In this document: in pieces, positions 33,652 to 46,105 of the stretch | How the letters are laid out: every line of letters starts with the position of its first letter | Numbering within the stretch: position 1 is the stretch's first letter | Source of the DNA: Rhizopus sp. PT2906 | Lineage: Eukaryota > Mucoromycota > Mucoromycetes > Mucorales > Rhizopodaceae | Length of the DNA stretch: 64,000 nt | Assembly (NCBI GenBank): GCA_025529335.1 | Contig: JAMYHX010000082.1 | Location: 51,987-115,986, forward strand | Reading direction: 5' to 3' | Notes under the pieces: generated by a model | Database searches by the model: none | What the model saw: the letters and a program-made list of their open reading frames with translations, nothing else | What the model was told of the DNA's origin: nothing | Made by a program: the position numbers and the translations under genes

Positions 33652-36332
33652 ATGGCTGATAATAGACAAGAAATAGCAACCTTAATAGATGAAGTAGCTG
33701 AGCAAAGAAAAGCTCAATTCAAGGAATTCCTTTCTCATGAAGTAATAAACAGTGCATTACTATATAAACACAGTTACTGAACAAATAGTTAGGATCATCA
33801 AGGCATTTCCGAGAAAGGGGCATATCGGGACCTGATCCCATCTATGCTTGCCAATGGTCAACGTAGACTTGTTGTCAGTATTGATGCTCTTCGTTATTAT
33901 AATAGAGAATTGGCCAATGAGTAAGGGGAATAGCATGTAGCGATAGGATTCATGACTCACTTTCTTTTTCCAGTCTCTTGACCAACCCTTCAGAGTGCTT
34001 ACCTGCCTTTGACAAAGCCTTGAAAGAACTGGTTGAAGCAGTTGGTGATAAGGAACAACACGACTTTAACAAGCCATTCTATGTTGGATTTAAGGGTAGT
34101 TTTGGTGATCACCATGTGAACCCTCGTACCTTACGAGCAATGTATTTGGGAAAGATGGTGTGCATCGAAGGCATCGTCACCCGTTGTTCTTTAGTTCGAC
34201 CCAAGGTGCTCAAATCCGTCCACTTTAACCCCAAAAATAATCGACATTTTATGCGAGAATACAGTGATGCGACTACGCCCGGAAACTCAATTCCTACTGG
34301 TGCAGTGTATCCCAAAGAAGACGAAGATGGTAATGCACTGATTACCGAGTTTGGATACAGTACGTACCGTGATCATCAGACGTTGAGTATTCAGGAAATG
34401 CCCGAACGCGCTCCTCCTGGACAGCTTCCTCGATCAGTGGATGTCATCCTGGATGATGATCTCGTTGACCGAGCCAAGCCAGGTGACCGTGTGAGCATTG
34501 TTGGTATTTACCGTTCACTTGGTAACCGAAATGCCAATCAGACAAGCTCTACCTTCAAGACAGTTATCCTCTGTAACGAAATCAGTTTATTGAGTACTAA
34601 GGCTGGTGGTGGTATTGCTGCACCTGTGATCACGGATAATGATATTGTTCGTATTACCGAATTGGCTCGCAAGAAGAACTCGTTTAAGTTGCTCTCTCAA
34701 TCCTTGGCACCATCCATCTGGGGTCATGAATATATTAAAAAGGCAGTATTATTAATGTTGCTTGGAGGTGTTGAAAAAAACTTGGATAACGGTACACATA
34801 TCAGAGGTGATATCAACATGCTCATGGTTGGTGACCCATCGACTGCCAAATCTCAAATCTTGAGATACGTTTTAAACATTGCTCCTCTCGCCATTGCCAC
34901 CACTGGTCGTGGTTCCTCTGGTGTGGGTTTAACTGCCGCTGTCACAAGCGACAAAGAAACAGGCGAAAGAAGACTGGAAGCTGGTGCTATGGTCCTGGCA
35001 GATCGTGGTGTAGTCTGTATTGATGAATTTGACAAGATGAGTGATATTGATCGTGTCGCAATTCACGAAGTGATGGAACAACAGACAGTGACTATTGCAA
35101 AGGCTGGTATTCATACCACCTTGAACGCTCGCTGCAGTGTTATTGCTGCTGCTAATCCTATTTATGGTATGTATGATTTGACAAAGGATCCTACTAGAAA
35201 CATTGCTTTACCTGATTCTCTGTTGTCACGTTTCGATTTGCTGTTTATCGTGACTGACACAGTTGATGAGGTACGCGACAGACAGATTTCAGAGCATGTG
35301 TTGAGCATGCACAGATACATCAAACCCGGAACAGAAGAAGGTGCTCCCATTACTGAAGCAGTTGATGATATCATTGGCGATGACCTGGGTGATTCGTTGG
35401 CTGAGGATGATGAAATATATGAAAAGTTCAATCCTGCTTTGCATGCTGGTGTATCAAAGAGAAATCAAAACAAGATTCTTAAATCAAGTTTTGTCAAGAA
35501 ATACATTTACTATGTAAAGAATAGAGTGCAACCTGTGCTGACAAAGCGTGCGACCGATAGAATCATTAACGTGTACACATCATTAAGAAACGATAAGGAA
35601 GATGATTCGAATAGAAAAAAGGTAATATACATATACACATGCATAGAACAAGGGCTCATTTTTATATAGACTGCTCCTATCACAGCTCGTACATTAGAAA
35701 CGTTGATTCGTTTATCTACTGCACATGCCAAGGCTAGATTGAGCGAAACAGTAGATGATAGAGACGCTAAAGCAGCAGCAGAAGTACTACGATATGCCAT
35801 GTTTCAAGAAGTTATCAAGCCAAAGAAGGCTAAGCGTAGAAAGATGGTAGAAAGCGATGATGAAGAATCTGACGAAGATGAAGAAGAAATTGAAGAAGAA
35901 CCCACAGCTATGGAAGAAGATGTTGAGATGGAAGAAACGTAAGTGATATTGATTATCTATTTATAACAGTATTCAAACTGTCTATTTTAGACAAGCAACT
36001 GTTGATGTTGATCATGAGATGGAAGGAGATGGACAAGCAGACAGTATTAAGCCTCAAAGGTGATTATTTCTTCTTTGGATACAGGATATATTTCTCTAAC
36101 TTCAACTTGCTTAAATAGATTGGCATTATTCAGAGAAAGACTTAACCATCTCTTTAATCAACAAGCTAATGATGGCCTTGACAGCCAGACCTTTGACTCT
36201 GTATTTATGGCCATCAATAACGGATTATCATCAAGAGAAGCATTTAGCTTGACAGAAACAGAAGCAGCACTAGTAGAAATGTCAAACCAGAATCAAATCA
36301 TGTACAGTGATGGTGTCATTTATCGTATCTAA
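33652..36332 (+). CDS. MCM3: DNA replication licensing factor MCM3
   Basis: Six exons, about 780 aa. Exon 1 MADNRQEIATLIDEVAEQR; the N-terminal domain includes LRAMYLGKMVCIEGIVTRCSL. AAA+ core: Walker A GDPSTAKSQ, Walker B VCIDEFDKMSDIDR, then the sensor/arginine-finger region LLSRFDLLFIVTD. A long acidic linker (ESDDEESDEDEEE) is followed by a C-terminal winged-helix region (LFRERLNHLF). Part of the MCM2-7 helicase loaded at origins and active in the nucleus during S phase. The first two introns were located by frame continuity (D-HQGISEKGAYRDLIP). Identity is very secure. Confidence 0.97.
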
Positions 36333-36449
36333 GAGCATCTTTGTATACACACACATATATACATATATACATATATACTTTTTTAATTGTAGACTTAACA
36401 AAAGAGAGGAGCAAATAAATTGAAGCGTTTATTTTCAATCATGACCATA

Positions 36450-36805
36450 TATAAAGCATAAATAGTGTGAAATAGCTGTAATCATTGAACAACTCTGAGT
36501 GTTCTTCGAGAGAAAAGCCATAATGACAACAAAATGCATCATTGTCACGATATAAATGTAACCATCCTGCTTACGGATTTTGCGTATGGCCCATTCAGCA
36601 CTGCTCGCAGGCACTGTAATTGGTCCATTGAAGCGTTTTTAATAGAAATTACTCGCACATTGTAAAATATCAATAAAAATTACACTTTATTTGATCATCA
36701 ACCTTTTCTTGCCAGTTATCGCTGGCCCTATTTAATGTACTTTTGGTAGATATTAATAACTTGCTATTGTTATTTTTGGTGACGACGTTCTTTTGATTTA
36801 GGCAT
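36450..36805 (-). pseudogene. decayed coding relic, unknown family
   Basis: Minus-strand coding-like segments in more than one frame: STLNRASDNWQEKVDDQIK (about 36750-36690), RFNGPITVPASSAEWAIRKI (about 36635-36575), and AFCCHYGFSLEEHSELFND (about 36540-36480) in a shifted frame. A candidate start ATG is at 36805 (MPKSKERRHQK). The first two segments could be joined by an intron, but the third needs a one-base shift. No family recognised. Not a clean gene as read. Confidence 0.35.
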
Positions 36806-37726
36806 AGCTTGCTGTATTTCTTTATACAAGAGTATTACTTCATATAATAACTACTAAAAAATAGTATTTTAGTTTTTACTAGCAAAAAAGCAAAGGGGAA
36901 AAAAGGGTTTTTGGTAGAGTAACACAAATAGTGTGTGTGACCAAGATTAAGAAATAAGTCCAAGGACGTGCGATGTAAACAATGGATGCATGAAACTTAT
37001 TGCCTTTTAATCTTTTTACTATATAAAAATAGAGGTGAATAACTTCATTAAAATATAAATACAAGTGATAATCTAAGCGGATATAAAAGTATAAAAAAGA
37101 TAAGCAAAGAGTCATGAAATATTTTAGAAATAAACAAAAGTGTGAGTGTAAACCTCATTTTCTTGAAAGGAGTAAAACCTTATTTATTGAAAACAATAAC
37201 TTCACATAACTTAGAAAAAGGTATAAAAAGAGGGAAATTTGCCTTTATCCTTTTTTTCTCTCTTTCTTTTCTCTCTATACTTTTTTCGGTGACTCTTCTG
37301 GTCAAGGCAAGTTATTATAAACTTACTCAACAAGGCGTTGGTTGTGTGTTCAAGGATTTTCTATGCAGTATCTTTCTACAATGCTCAACACGTGTCCTGG
37401 ACTAACAACGGTCATTCGTTTTATCACTCAATTGGAGGCTTTCAGGCAGCTAAAAGGAGAGTTATGAACATTCGATTGGAATCTTTGCAGGGAGCTAGTA
37501 GTTAGTTGGGAGCTGATTATTTGATATCACAGCTGTGACAGATTGTTGGTGATGCTTCCTGCTGTCTGGCTGGCACAAAGGGGCACATAAGCTAGTTAAC
37601 AATTGACAAGGCTTAGCCAATGCATACCCCAGCGGTATGTCTGCTACTACGGGTTTTTGCAAGCTGCTTGGTTTTTTGATGGTCTGATAGTCTTTATAAA
37701 TACCTGATCCCTTGTTCTAATGGTCA

Positions 37727-38372
37727 ATGGCCGACCTGAAGAATGTCGTCACAGCAACAATCAGAACCTTTAGAAGTCTTTTGGCATCGTTGCTGTCCCT
37801 TTTTTTCCTCTCTTTTAGGTTTTTGGGAATATTCTTTGACAAATACTTTTTTCTGAGTCACTTAAGCTACTACGTTGAAGATATGCACAACATCAGAGCC
37901 GTACCAATGCCAATGAATACAGCCACAGCCTTATTATGTATCATCGATTAACTTAACATTGAGAAGCTCACAAGAACCCAAGCTACAGTGGAATTAACGA
38001 ATGCAGAACAAAAGCTTGTCAAGACTATTTGTGATTTAATTCAGAAACTACTCAACGAGGCTGAGCCATGCTCACGACTCATTAAGTCGTTCTTGGCTAG
38101 CCTCTTTGACGACCCTGACCAGGGGTACTATTTACGTTGAATGAATACTAGAATTCTTGAAGCTAGATTCCTCGAGCCTTCGTGATCCCGATTAAGACGA
38201 CTGGGACGAAGCGAACAGAACGTGTGCCGCTCTTCGTGTTCTCGATTACCTTAAATGTCCTGTCAAGCAGGTTGTAGCCAATTTCTTCGCTAGCAAAGGA
38301 TACGCTGATCGTAACGAGCTCCCTGAGCTCTTGTCAAAAAGATATGGGCTCTACTTACTGTTCTCTCAATAG
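37727..38372 (+). pseudogene. multi-stop coding relic, unknown family
   Basis: An open frame from 37727 meets TAA at 37949-37951 and carries on in the same frame with good coding character (ELTNAEQKLVKTICDLIQKL, then FLASLFDDPDQGYYL) to TGA at 38138. After a further frame change another clear coding stretch (EANRTCAALRVLDYLKCPV, then KGYADRNELPELLSKRYG) ends at TAG 38370. Upstream, 37405-37700 also reads protein-like but with five stops. It looks like one gene or mobile-element ORF broken by point mutations. No domain was recognised. Confidence 0.45.
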
Positions 38373-38659
38373 CCTCCCTTCCTGATATTCACCTCTCTGT
38401 CCCTTTCTTCAAGTCACAACATGCTCAGCCTCAAGCCCAAAGGGATGTATAGATATTTCTTTCATTCTTTGAACTGTGCCCACTTGGGTTCAATAAGTAA
38501 AAGATTGCTTAATTGTATCCCATAATGAGTTGCATTGCCCAATAAGTTCGGATATGTGACTCTTTTTTAGCACCGGTAATTTAGCGTGGCCGGCCAGTTC
38601 CCATTCCTGCATCAATAAATTTCTTTTTACGTGTCTTGTTTCTTTCTGATAAACACAAT

Positions 38660-39393
38660 GTCATTTCTTAAGCAATTTGGTCACTTGTCCATTCAAACAC
38701 GTAATATTGGCTCCGGCAAACACTTGAACCCTACAAAGTTTACCAGCAGTAATATTTGAATTATATGTCCATACACACACGCTCACGCATTTTTTGTCCA
38801 GTTCTGGCCAATGTGCCCTTTAGACCTACCTCTCCTTGGCAAATGTTTGCAGCTGAAAAATTGAAGGGTGCAAAGAATGAAAAAATGGGCCAAAGAATGG
38901 CGGATATTTCTGCTGAATGGAAATCCATGAGTGAACAGGACAAGAAGGTAGAAAAAGGAGCTATAACAATTTCATTGTCTTTACATATTGACTTTCTTTT
39001 CCCCCCTGCATAAAGAAATACTTTGATATTTATAAAGAAAAGAAAGAAGTTCATGATGCAGCAATGGAAAAGGCTTTAAACAATGCAACATCAAAGCAGT
39101 TTTATGAAGAAAATCTCTTGAGAAAGAAATACAAATTGCCTCTGCTTAAGGACCCTAAGAAACCCAAGAAGCCCTTGAATGCTTATATGCTGTATTTCCA
39201 AGCTAAGAAAGATGATCCTTCAGTAAACGGCTTGACAATTCAAGAAAAGACTAAAAAGATAGCTCAACAATATGCACAATTGCCCGAATCTGAAAAGAAA
39301 CCTTTCACTGAAAAGGCCAATAAGTTGCATGAAGAATATCGCAAGAAGTTGGCAGAATACAATGCATCAGCTGGTAAACCTTCAAAGGAATAA
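38660..39393 (+). CDS. Mitochondrial HMG-box DNA-packaging protein (Abf2/TFAM-like)
   Basis: Three exons; exon 1 encodes a basic, Ser/Gln-rich N terminus (MSFLKQFGHLSIQTRN) that looks like a mitochondrial targeting peptide. Two HMG boxes follow: the first begins FRPTSPWQMFAAEKLKG, and the second is in the last exon, KKPKKPLNAYMLYFQAKKDD. Two boxes after a presequence is the layout of Abf2 and TFAM, which bend and package mitochondrial DNA. About 200 aa. The last exon ends only 62 bases before the next start codon on the same strand. Confidence 0.88.
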
Positions 39394-39455
39394 ATCAAGA
39401 AATACATAAAAAAGCCTTTCTTTTCTTTAAAAATAAAATAAAATAAAAAATTATA

Positions 39456-40307
39456 ATGAAGTATATATCAAAAGTGGATCCGAATGTCAAAAGATTATTA
39501 ACATATTTCTTAAAGTGTTGTGAAAGAGATTCAACGAATCAATGAAAGAGAGATCAGTAATGGAAACTGGTCAGATGATGCGTCATGGCATGCACAATAT
39601 AAAAACAGTGCTTGGATATTTGCAGGTGGTTTAGATTATGGTTTGACAGAAGGAGACATTGTTTGCATTTTCTCACAGTAAGATAAAAGAAGAAGAAAAA
39701 GAAAAGATGTAGAAATAACAAGCATGTTGTAGATATGGTGAAATAATGCACATCATACTTGTTCGCGATCGAAAAACTGGAAAATCAAAAGGTTATGCAT
39801 TTTTACAATATGAGGATCAGCGAAGTACAATATTAGCAGTAGACAATTTGAATGGCGCCACGGTTTTGGGTCGAACCATTCGTGTTGATCATTCTTATGG
39901 ACCAAAAAAGCACAAGAAGGAAGGTGAAGAAGACTCTGAAGAAGAAGGACCCTTGATGAATGTAGCACCAGAGTATGTCGAAGGTAATGTCTTTCTCTTT
40001 TTATTTACGTTTTGCAATAACTAAAGCTTTTTTTTTTTTGGTAGTTGATGAAGCAGAGGAAAAGAAGGAAAAGAAAAAGAAAAAAAAGAAGGAAAGCAAA
40101 GGAGATGATGAAGATCCTATGGCAGAATACTTTAGAAAAAAGAAGAAAAAGTCCAAGAGAAGACGCTCTCCATCACCATCTTCCGACAAACATCGCTCTC
40201 GTTCCCCATCTTATAGACGACGCTCTCCATCACCATCTCACAGCAGAAGGCGTTCTCGCTCACCATCCTATGATAGACGTCGTTCTCGTTCTCCTCGTCG
40301 TAAATAA
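39456..40307 (+). CDS. IST3: RES-complex splicing factor Ist3/RBMX2
   Basis: Four exons. Coding exon 1 is just five bases (ATGAA), spliced to VVKEIQRINEREIS, the family N terminus. One RRM at about residues 33-112 with RNP2 WIFAGGL and RNP1 GKSKGYAFLQY, plus the conserved DQRSTILAVDNLNG and TIRVDH. After the RRM comes a Lys/Glu-rich segment and an RS-like tail (RRRSPSPS repeats). The RES complex (Ist3, Bud13, Pml1) joins the activated spliceosome and promotes splicing and pre-mRNA retention. The RS tail is as in animal RBMX2, absent from yeast Ist3. Confidence 0.93.
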
Positions 40308-40430
40308 ACAAATATTCGATACATTCACAAATTTATTATGCACCATAACAGAATACAGAAAGAGTATAAAGATATAAAAAAAAAAACGCTTTATAAGAAA
40401 CTGTACAAGGATACACATATATAACAATTT

Positions 40431-43400
40431 TTAAGCGTCATCAGAAGCCCATCCACAGATTGCCTTTTCGTCCCGTACTAACTGCCAAGAATCCCAATAA
40501 TGTAAATCTAGTTTAAGAGCAACCACACGTACAGTTTCATTTCTGCTCACGGTCTTGATGCGAATATAACCTTCATCATTATCATCATCTTCCTCATCTG
40601 TATCCTCTGCATTCAAAGCATCCAGATCGTCATCTACAATCTTTTTCTGTTTGGACATTGGAATGTAGCTTGATCGACGACGACTCAACAGCTCCTTTTC
40701 AAAGGTATGTACCACTTCCAGGAACTGATCCAGGTCCTTCACGGGCTTATTCTGAACTTCAGTGATCCAAACACCAGGGCGAAGCACGTTAGAGGCAGGT
40801 GAACCGTACAGTGTACAAGAGACGTACACACCTGTAGGCACATTGCGAACCTGCTCGAGTACAGATTTGTAAGGCTTTTGAATAAGAGCGCCTTGCCAAC
40901 CGATCACACGCGTTGTCTCAAATCCACTGAGTTCACTCATCGGTACATTGACCGTCAGTTCTTGACCGTTACGTAAGACGACCATCTCGACACTGTCATG
41001 TTCATGCACAAGTGTCATGTGTGACATGCGTGTCACCAGCTTACCGTTAACGCTTAGGATCACATCGCCCACATGAAGTGCTTTAGCACAGGCGCTTGTT
41101 TCATCCAAGACGTTCAAGACATAAAGCAGAGTGTGTCGCGTCGATCCACTTCTCTCAATCTCTTTCACCCACTTGTCACTTAGGCCAAGCGTACGAGCAG
41201 CTGCTATACGCATCGTCCAGAGTTCAACATCTAAGCCCTTAAAGACCATTTTGCTGCCATGTTCCAAGTATTGATCGAGTGTACACTTGACAATGGATGA
41301 ATGTAGGCCCGACATAAACGAGATGTCTTTGCCCTTTTCGTTCTGAGACGAGTAGCTGATCCAAAAAGCTTGTACTTTACCATGATCGTCAGTCAGCAGG
41401 CCGCCTTGGGAGTTCAATGAGTCGTCAATCTTGACACCTTCCACATTCATCGCTCGCCATCGAGGAGGGGAACATTCTCGTGTGCCGATATTAGACACAG
41501 ATGAGACCGTGGCCTTCTTGAGAATGATTGAATGATCATTGCCGATGCCAATAAAGTTTGTTTCATCTCCCTGGTTTAATTCGACGTTGCTAAACTCGAT
41601 AGGCTTCACGACAGTATCACCAATTAACCTAGGGTCATACGTCAAGATGACATAATTGTAAAATGGGTGCAGAAACAAAAGTTGACCTGGGATGATAATC
41701 GAGTTGGCAAAGGTAATGAAGATGTCGCCCAAGCCAATGGGGACCGTATCACGATCGCACATGATCAAAGGTGGATTGACAGACAAGACAAAACCTGTAC
41801 CGTAAAATTGTGTTACTTTCATACCATCTACCAGATACGGCAAGTAAAAGTCAATGGCCACAAATGAGGGCATCAGTTTCTCAGCAAGAGCAAGCGAGGG
41901 ATCCAATGGAGGGAAGCTTGCAGTTGAGGGAGAGTAAGAGATCGTCTTGGGAGGTGGAGGCATGTCGGTAAATTCCCAAAGTCCGGTTTGATCTGTAATG
42001 TGTACAGTTAATAACATGACTTATGCATATACATATATATATGTATATACTAATACCATTTCGAACAGCAATTCTAAACTTGTGCCAGTGTCTGTCAACG
42101 TGCATAATCATGACTTTATCTTTGTACGCTTTATGAAGTGCGTAGAATCTATATAACACAAAGCTTTAGCAATCCCTTTCATGGTTGTATAATAATCTAT
42201 ACCTGATTGGAACACGGGCACCATCGGGCAAAGTCTTCATCACATCAATGAATGCGTCCAGATTAGGGGTTGGCACATTATTGACGCTTACAATAATACT
42301 CTTACGCCATGCACTTGCACTTGCAAGCATATGACCAGACGTAGCGACATAGACACCACCCACAGGCTGGGAGTATGACTTGGCGAGCTGGTAGGATAGT
42401 TCGTGCACAACGCCGCCGCCGATCTCAACAAACCGGTTAGGTGTGATCGAATGCAAATCCTGCACGGTTATTTTTACATCCTGAACCTTCTTGCCTCGGC
42501 TAATCGTCAGGGTGACCTCCTGGTTGACTTTCTCATCAAGAATCGAGAACAGTCCAATAAAGTGAGGTATCATTTTACCATTACATCCAACGATAATATC
42601 ACCAGGGACCAAGATACCATCAGCAGGTCCCTTTGGCAAAAGGGAACGAACGACGAGCATACCTGTTTCTTCAGGGAACTTGCGTCTAAACTTTTCTTCG
42701 ACACTTGCCTTGAGACCCAAGCGACGGACTTCATTATAGGGCAAATATTCAAACTCGGTTTGAAGAGTACCTCGTGGCACCTGAAGTCCTTGTTGGATGT
42801 ATCCCAATGCACGCACAACCCGATCGAGTGGAAGATAATAGGACGAAGACGCTTTACTGGCTCCACCTGCGTTAAGAGCGACGGCATGACCATCGATGTC
42901 CAGTACAGGACTACCTGACGATCCACCACTGGTTCCGGAAGCAGCTTGAAGATAGAACGTGTTGAAGTCGTTGTACTCTCCAATGCCGTACTCAGGTGCT
43001 CTTCTGTCCAATCTTGCTAATGTGCCCGCCAAAATACTCAGCTTTTCACCTGCATCATTACTACATAAACATCCCCACATAAAATGGATCGGCGACTTAA
43101 TCACAAAAATCCTTTTTTCATGCATAAAAAAAAAAAAATACTTACCCAACTACTCGAATATCCAATCCTACCTTGGCTCGTTCTGGACTAAGTTTGATTT
43201 CCTCCAGCTCCATAAATTTGACACGTGAGGGATCAAACTAGGAAAAGGTATGAGTTATTAAAGTAGAGCAAACAGTGAATAAGCATATTTACCTTCATGA
43301 ATCCAAAATCATGAACTGGATCTCGGTAGACTGGCTGAAGATCCACTTCTTCATAGTTTGTCAAGACGGCTTGAGCAACGATAGGAGCAGGCGATACTAC

Positions 43401-43906
43401 ATGACGATTGGTGAGGATAATACCTCTCGCAGCGTCGACGATAAAGCCCGTAGCGGTATAGCCACCTAATAAGGATAAGTTTAAAAAAGCATTGCCTTAA
43501 AGACATGAAGAAGTAGCTTACCTGAAGTCTCTGTGTCGAAACTTCGGACATGACTTGCCTTGATCGAGACGATTGCCTTGATGGCTCTTTCTAAGGTGGG
43601 TTCCCAAGATCTCGCCTTATAAGGAACACCTGAAGCAGTAGAACAAGAAAAGTAGTCAACAGGTGGACGCGGAGGCTTTGAAGTCCAAGCATAAGTACCC
43701 AAGGCAACCGATTTGGATCGTCCACGGAAGGCAGTAGAAGCGGACGGTTGCTGTTCAAATTTATTAGTTGCCTCCGACATGCTATCTCGGTGAGCGGTTA
43801 AATTGGTAGCCATTTCGTCTGCAGCGATAGGAGCTGGTGAATCGACAGGACCACGTAAAGGTGGTGTAGAAGACATGACAAGCGGATGCTGAATATCATC
43901 CATCAT
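40431..43906 (-). CDS. NMA111: Nma111-type nuclear HtrA-like serine protease
   Basis: Seven exons, roughly 1,000 aa, the usual size. The N-terminal protease domain has the complete triad: His in LTNRHVV, Asp in DPVHDFGF, Ser in GSSGSPVLD. PDZ domains follow (VPRGTLQTEFEY region, then DIIVGCNGKMIP). The second half repeats the protease-PDZ layout, but its serine motif reads SLNSQGGLLTDD, so the second protease domain looks inactive, as in yeast Nma111. The enzyme acts in the nucleus, linked to apoptosis and lipid homeostasis in yeast. The start is set at 43906 (MMDDIQHP); an upstream ATG adds a low-complexity stretch only. Low-complexity acidic insert near the C terminus (ALNAEDTDEEDDDND). Confidence 0.93.
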
Positions 43907-44434
43907 ATAAAGTGAAAAAATATATAAAGAAAATGAAAAGCAGGAATTATTACGTCGGCTTGAGTGTTTATTCAACTGTGTTTGAAATTTTAGAGTATTT
44001 TTTTATAATGATTATTATCCAATCAGCTCAGATGGCTGCATTAGAACAAAAATCAAGAGTGTTATCCAATGACAAAGATAAACCCTTGTTCAAGGCCACA
44101 AGCCACATATATAGTTTATGCGTGCATACTATAAAAAGGGACTACACAAAAGAAGACATTAAAAAGAAAAAAAAAGTTAGATAACGATATATACAGAAAA
44201 CCACTCATAAACAGGACACATTCATCAATGTTGTAGACAAAATAAATAAACAATAGTTTTTACAACTCAAATGTAACACCGCTCAGGTACACACATACAC
44301 ATACACACATACGCATTATTTTTACAAGTATCTCTCACATGGTCCTCATCTGAAAGGATTACTGGTGAATGCATTAATGTAGGTATGAATAGAATAATCA
44401 TTTCATCTAAAGCGGTAATGCATACACTTTTTCT
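43907..44434. other. spacer, no gene recognised
   Basis: Upstream of NMA111 and 3' flank of the C2H2 gene. A 90-aa plus-strand frame at 43912-44184 is Lys/Ile-rich with no family features. Short CA/TA repeats at 44285-44315. Confidence 0.55.
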
Positions 44435-44904
44435 TTATTGAGTTGTCGTTGGAGACGATGATGAAGCAGTTTTATGAGTTTTAAAATGTCTTCGCATATT
44501 ACTTTGTACACTAAATTGTTTTCCACATTCTGTACATACAAATGGTTTTTCACCTGTGTGAGAGTAGATGTGAACCTGTAATGATGATGGTCTTGTAAAT
44601 TTCTTGTGACAGTAGTGACAAATATATCTTCCTTGATTAATTGTAATTGTCGTAGACGGTTCAATTCGATCTATCAAAGGTATCATTGTATCTAGTATAC
44701 TTGTCGAACTTGCTCTCCTATGTTTATGTATTCTCGCGTCCTGCTTACTCTCTGCAGCAAGAGTATTATTATTATTATTATTAGATGGCGGAGGAGGTAC
44801 TTCTATCTTGAAAAAGCGATTATTATTGCTTCTTTTTCTTTATTAGATGCAATAATTTTACCATTCAATAAAAACTGGATAGAAGGTAAACTTGGTTTGT
44901 CCAT
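44435..44904 (-). CDS. two-finger C2H2 zinc-finger protein
   Basis: Two exons: 44904-44862 (MDKPSLPSIQFLLN) and 44802-44435, giving 136 aa; the internal Met at 44686 is not the start because the frame continues upstream through an Asn run and SKQDARIHKHRRAS. Finger 1 is YICHYCHKKFTRPSSLQVH and finger 2 is FVCTECGKQFSVQSNMRRH, separated by the standard TGEKP linker. Ser/Thr-rich tail. Likely a small sequence-specific transcription factor. Note the trinucleotide repeat (AAT)6 coding the Asn run. Confidence 0.85.
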
Positions 44905-45518
44905 ATTTAAATATAAAAAAAGATCAATAAAGAAAAAGAGAGAAAAGAAGAAGAATAATAAAAAAAAAAAAAAAGTTCCAACTCAAGGAACACATCCAAC
45001 ATTGACTCAAAATGGAAATAACAGTCAGTCGATTGTAATGCCCTTTGCCGAATGAAATAAGTACGGTAATGCAGGCAATTTTGACTCTAAAATGCCAGGT
45101 ACATGCAAACATTATCATATCATGTACATTTATGAATTAATATCCTTTTTTTAAATCTTGAATTTCATTGTTCCTTCTATTTAAATATTTGCTGATCATG
45201 GAGTGAGTGAATATTATTAGAATTTTTAAAACTGGTTATGAGCAGCATCATCCGTCAATTAAGGATCATTAAGACATAATCGGTTGATAAATCATGGTTA
45301 AAGAAACTCAGTTTAATCTCGATACAGAATCTTTAAGCATTATTACTATTACTCTATTGGATATCAGGATGATCCCCTCTTGTCTATAAATGTAAACTAA
45401 TACAACAATGATCGTTCATTATGACATAGACACCCTTTTTTTTGTCTTTAAATAGGCAAAAATCTCTTTTAAACAGTTTTTATATATTTTGATTTTGAAT
45501 AATATATAAAATAGAACA
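44905..45518. other. divergent promoter region
   Basis: 614 bases between the C2H2 gene and the Y/H-rich gene. A 15-A tract lies at about 44960-44974. No convincing ORF. Confidence 0.55.
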
Positions 45519-46028
45519 ATGTGGTTTGGAAGTAAATCAACCGATTATTATATGAACAACAGAGACACTTATTACCCTCCAGAATCACAAGGAGGATTTG
45601 GCTCACTATTTCGTCGTAAGAGTATAAGTGCATCTGGAAGAAATAACCATCGATATCCTGATGATACACGATATCGACGCAACTCACTACCAACCCATCA
45701 CTACGATACCCGATACTATGCTGGTTTACCACCTGGTAATGGTCTCAGCAGTTTCACAAAGCCCTTCCATGATCTAGACTACTATCAACAACAAGGACAT
45801 ACATTTCTACCTCATCCCCCTCGACCTATGGTGCATAACCATAACCCATATCCTCACTATGGGGGAAATGTAGGTAATTATCACGGACATCATCATCATG
45901 ATCACTATGGTTATCCTCAAGAACAACAATACATTCATCGTAATGTAGCCGTAGACTCAGGCTATTATCCTTATACGACAGGCTATGTAGAGCGTCCTGT
46001 TCGTAAAGTAGTGAAAAAGATATTTTAA
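45519..46028 (+). CDS. Tyr/His/Pro-rich hypothetical protein
   Basis: Single exon, 169 aa. Very rich in Tyr, His, Pro and Gly (YHGHHHHDHYGYP), with a short basic patch (LFRRKSISASGRN) near residue 30 that looks like a phosphorylation site and a basic end (RPVRKVVKKIF). No membrane segment or known domain. Probably a disordered protein; similar low-complexity proteins are common in Mucorales. It ends 77 bases before the TCF25 start. Confidence 0.6.
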   Translation: MWFGSKSTDYYMNNRDTYYPPESQGGFGSLFRRKSISASGRNNHRYPDDTRYRRNSLPTHHYDTRYYAGLPPGNGLSSFTKPFHDLDYYQQQGHTFLPHPPRPMVHNHNPYPHYGGNVGNYHGHHHHDHYGYPQEQQYIHRNVAVDSGYYPYTTGYVERPVRKVVKKIF

Positions 46029-46105
46029 CAATAAACTTTCTGTTGCGTAATGAATTAAAGTTGGGTTTAACTGTTGAGTTCAAATTTTTTTTTTTTTTTC
46101 CAAGT

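Noticed and set aside
44720..45055. 111-aa plus-strand ORF
   Set aside because: Antisense to the C2H2 gene's first exon and a poly-A run; Lys-rich low complexity.
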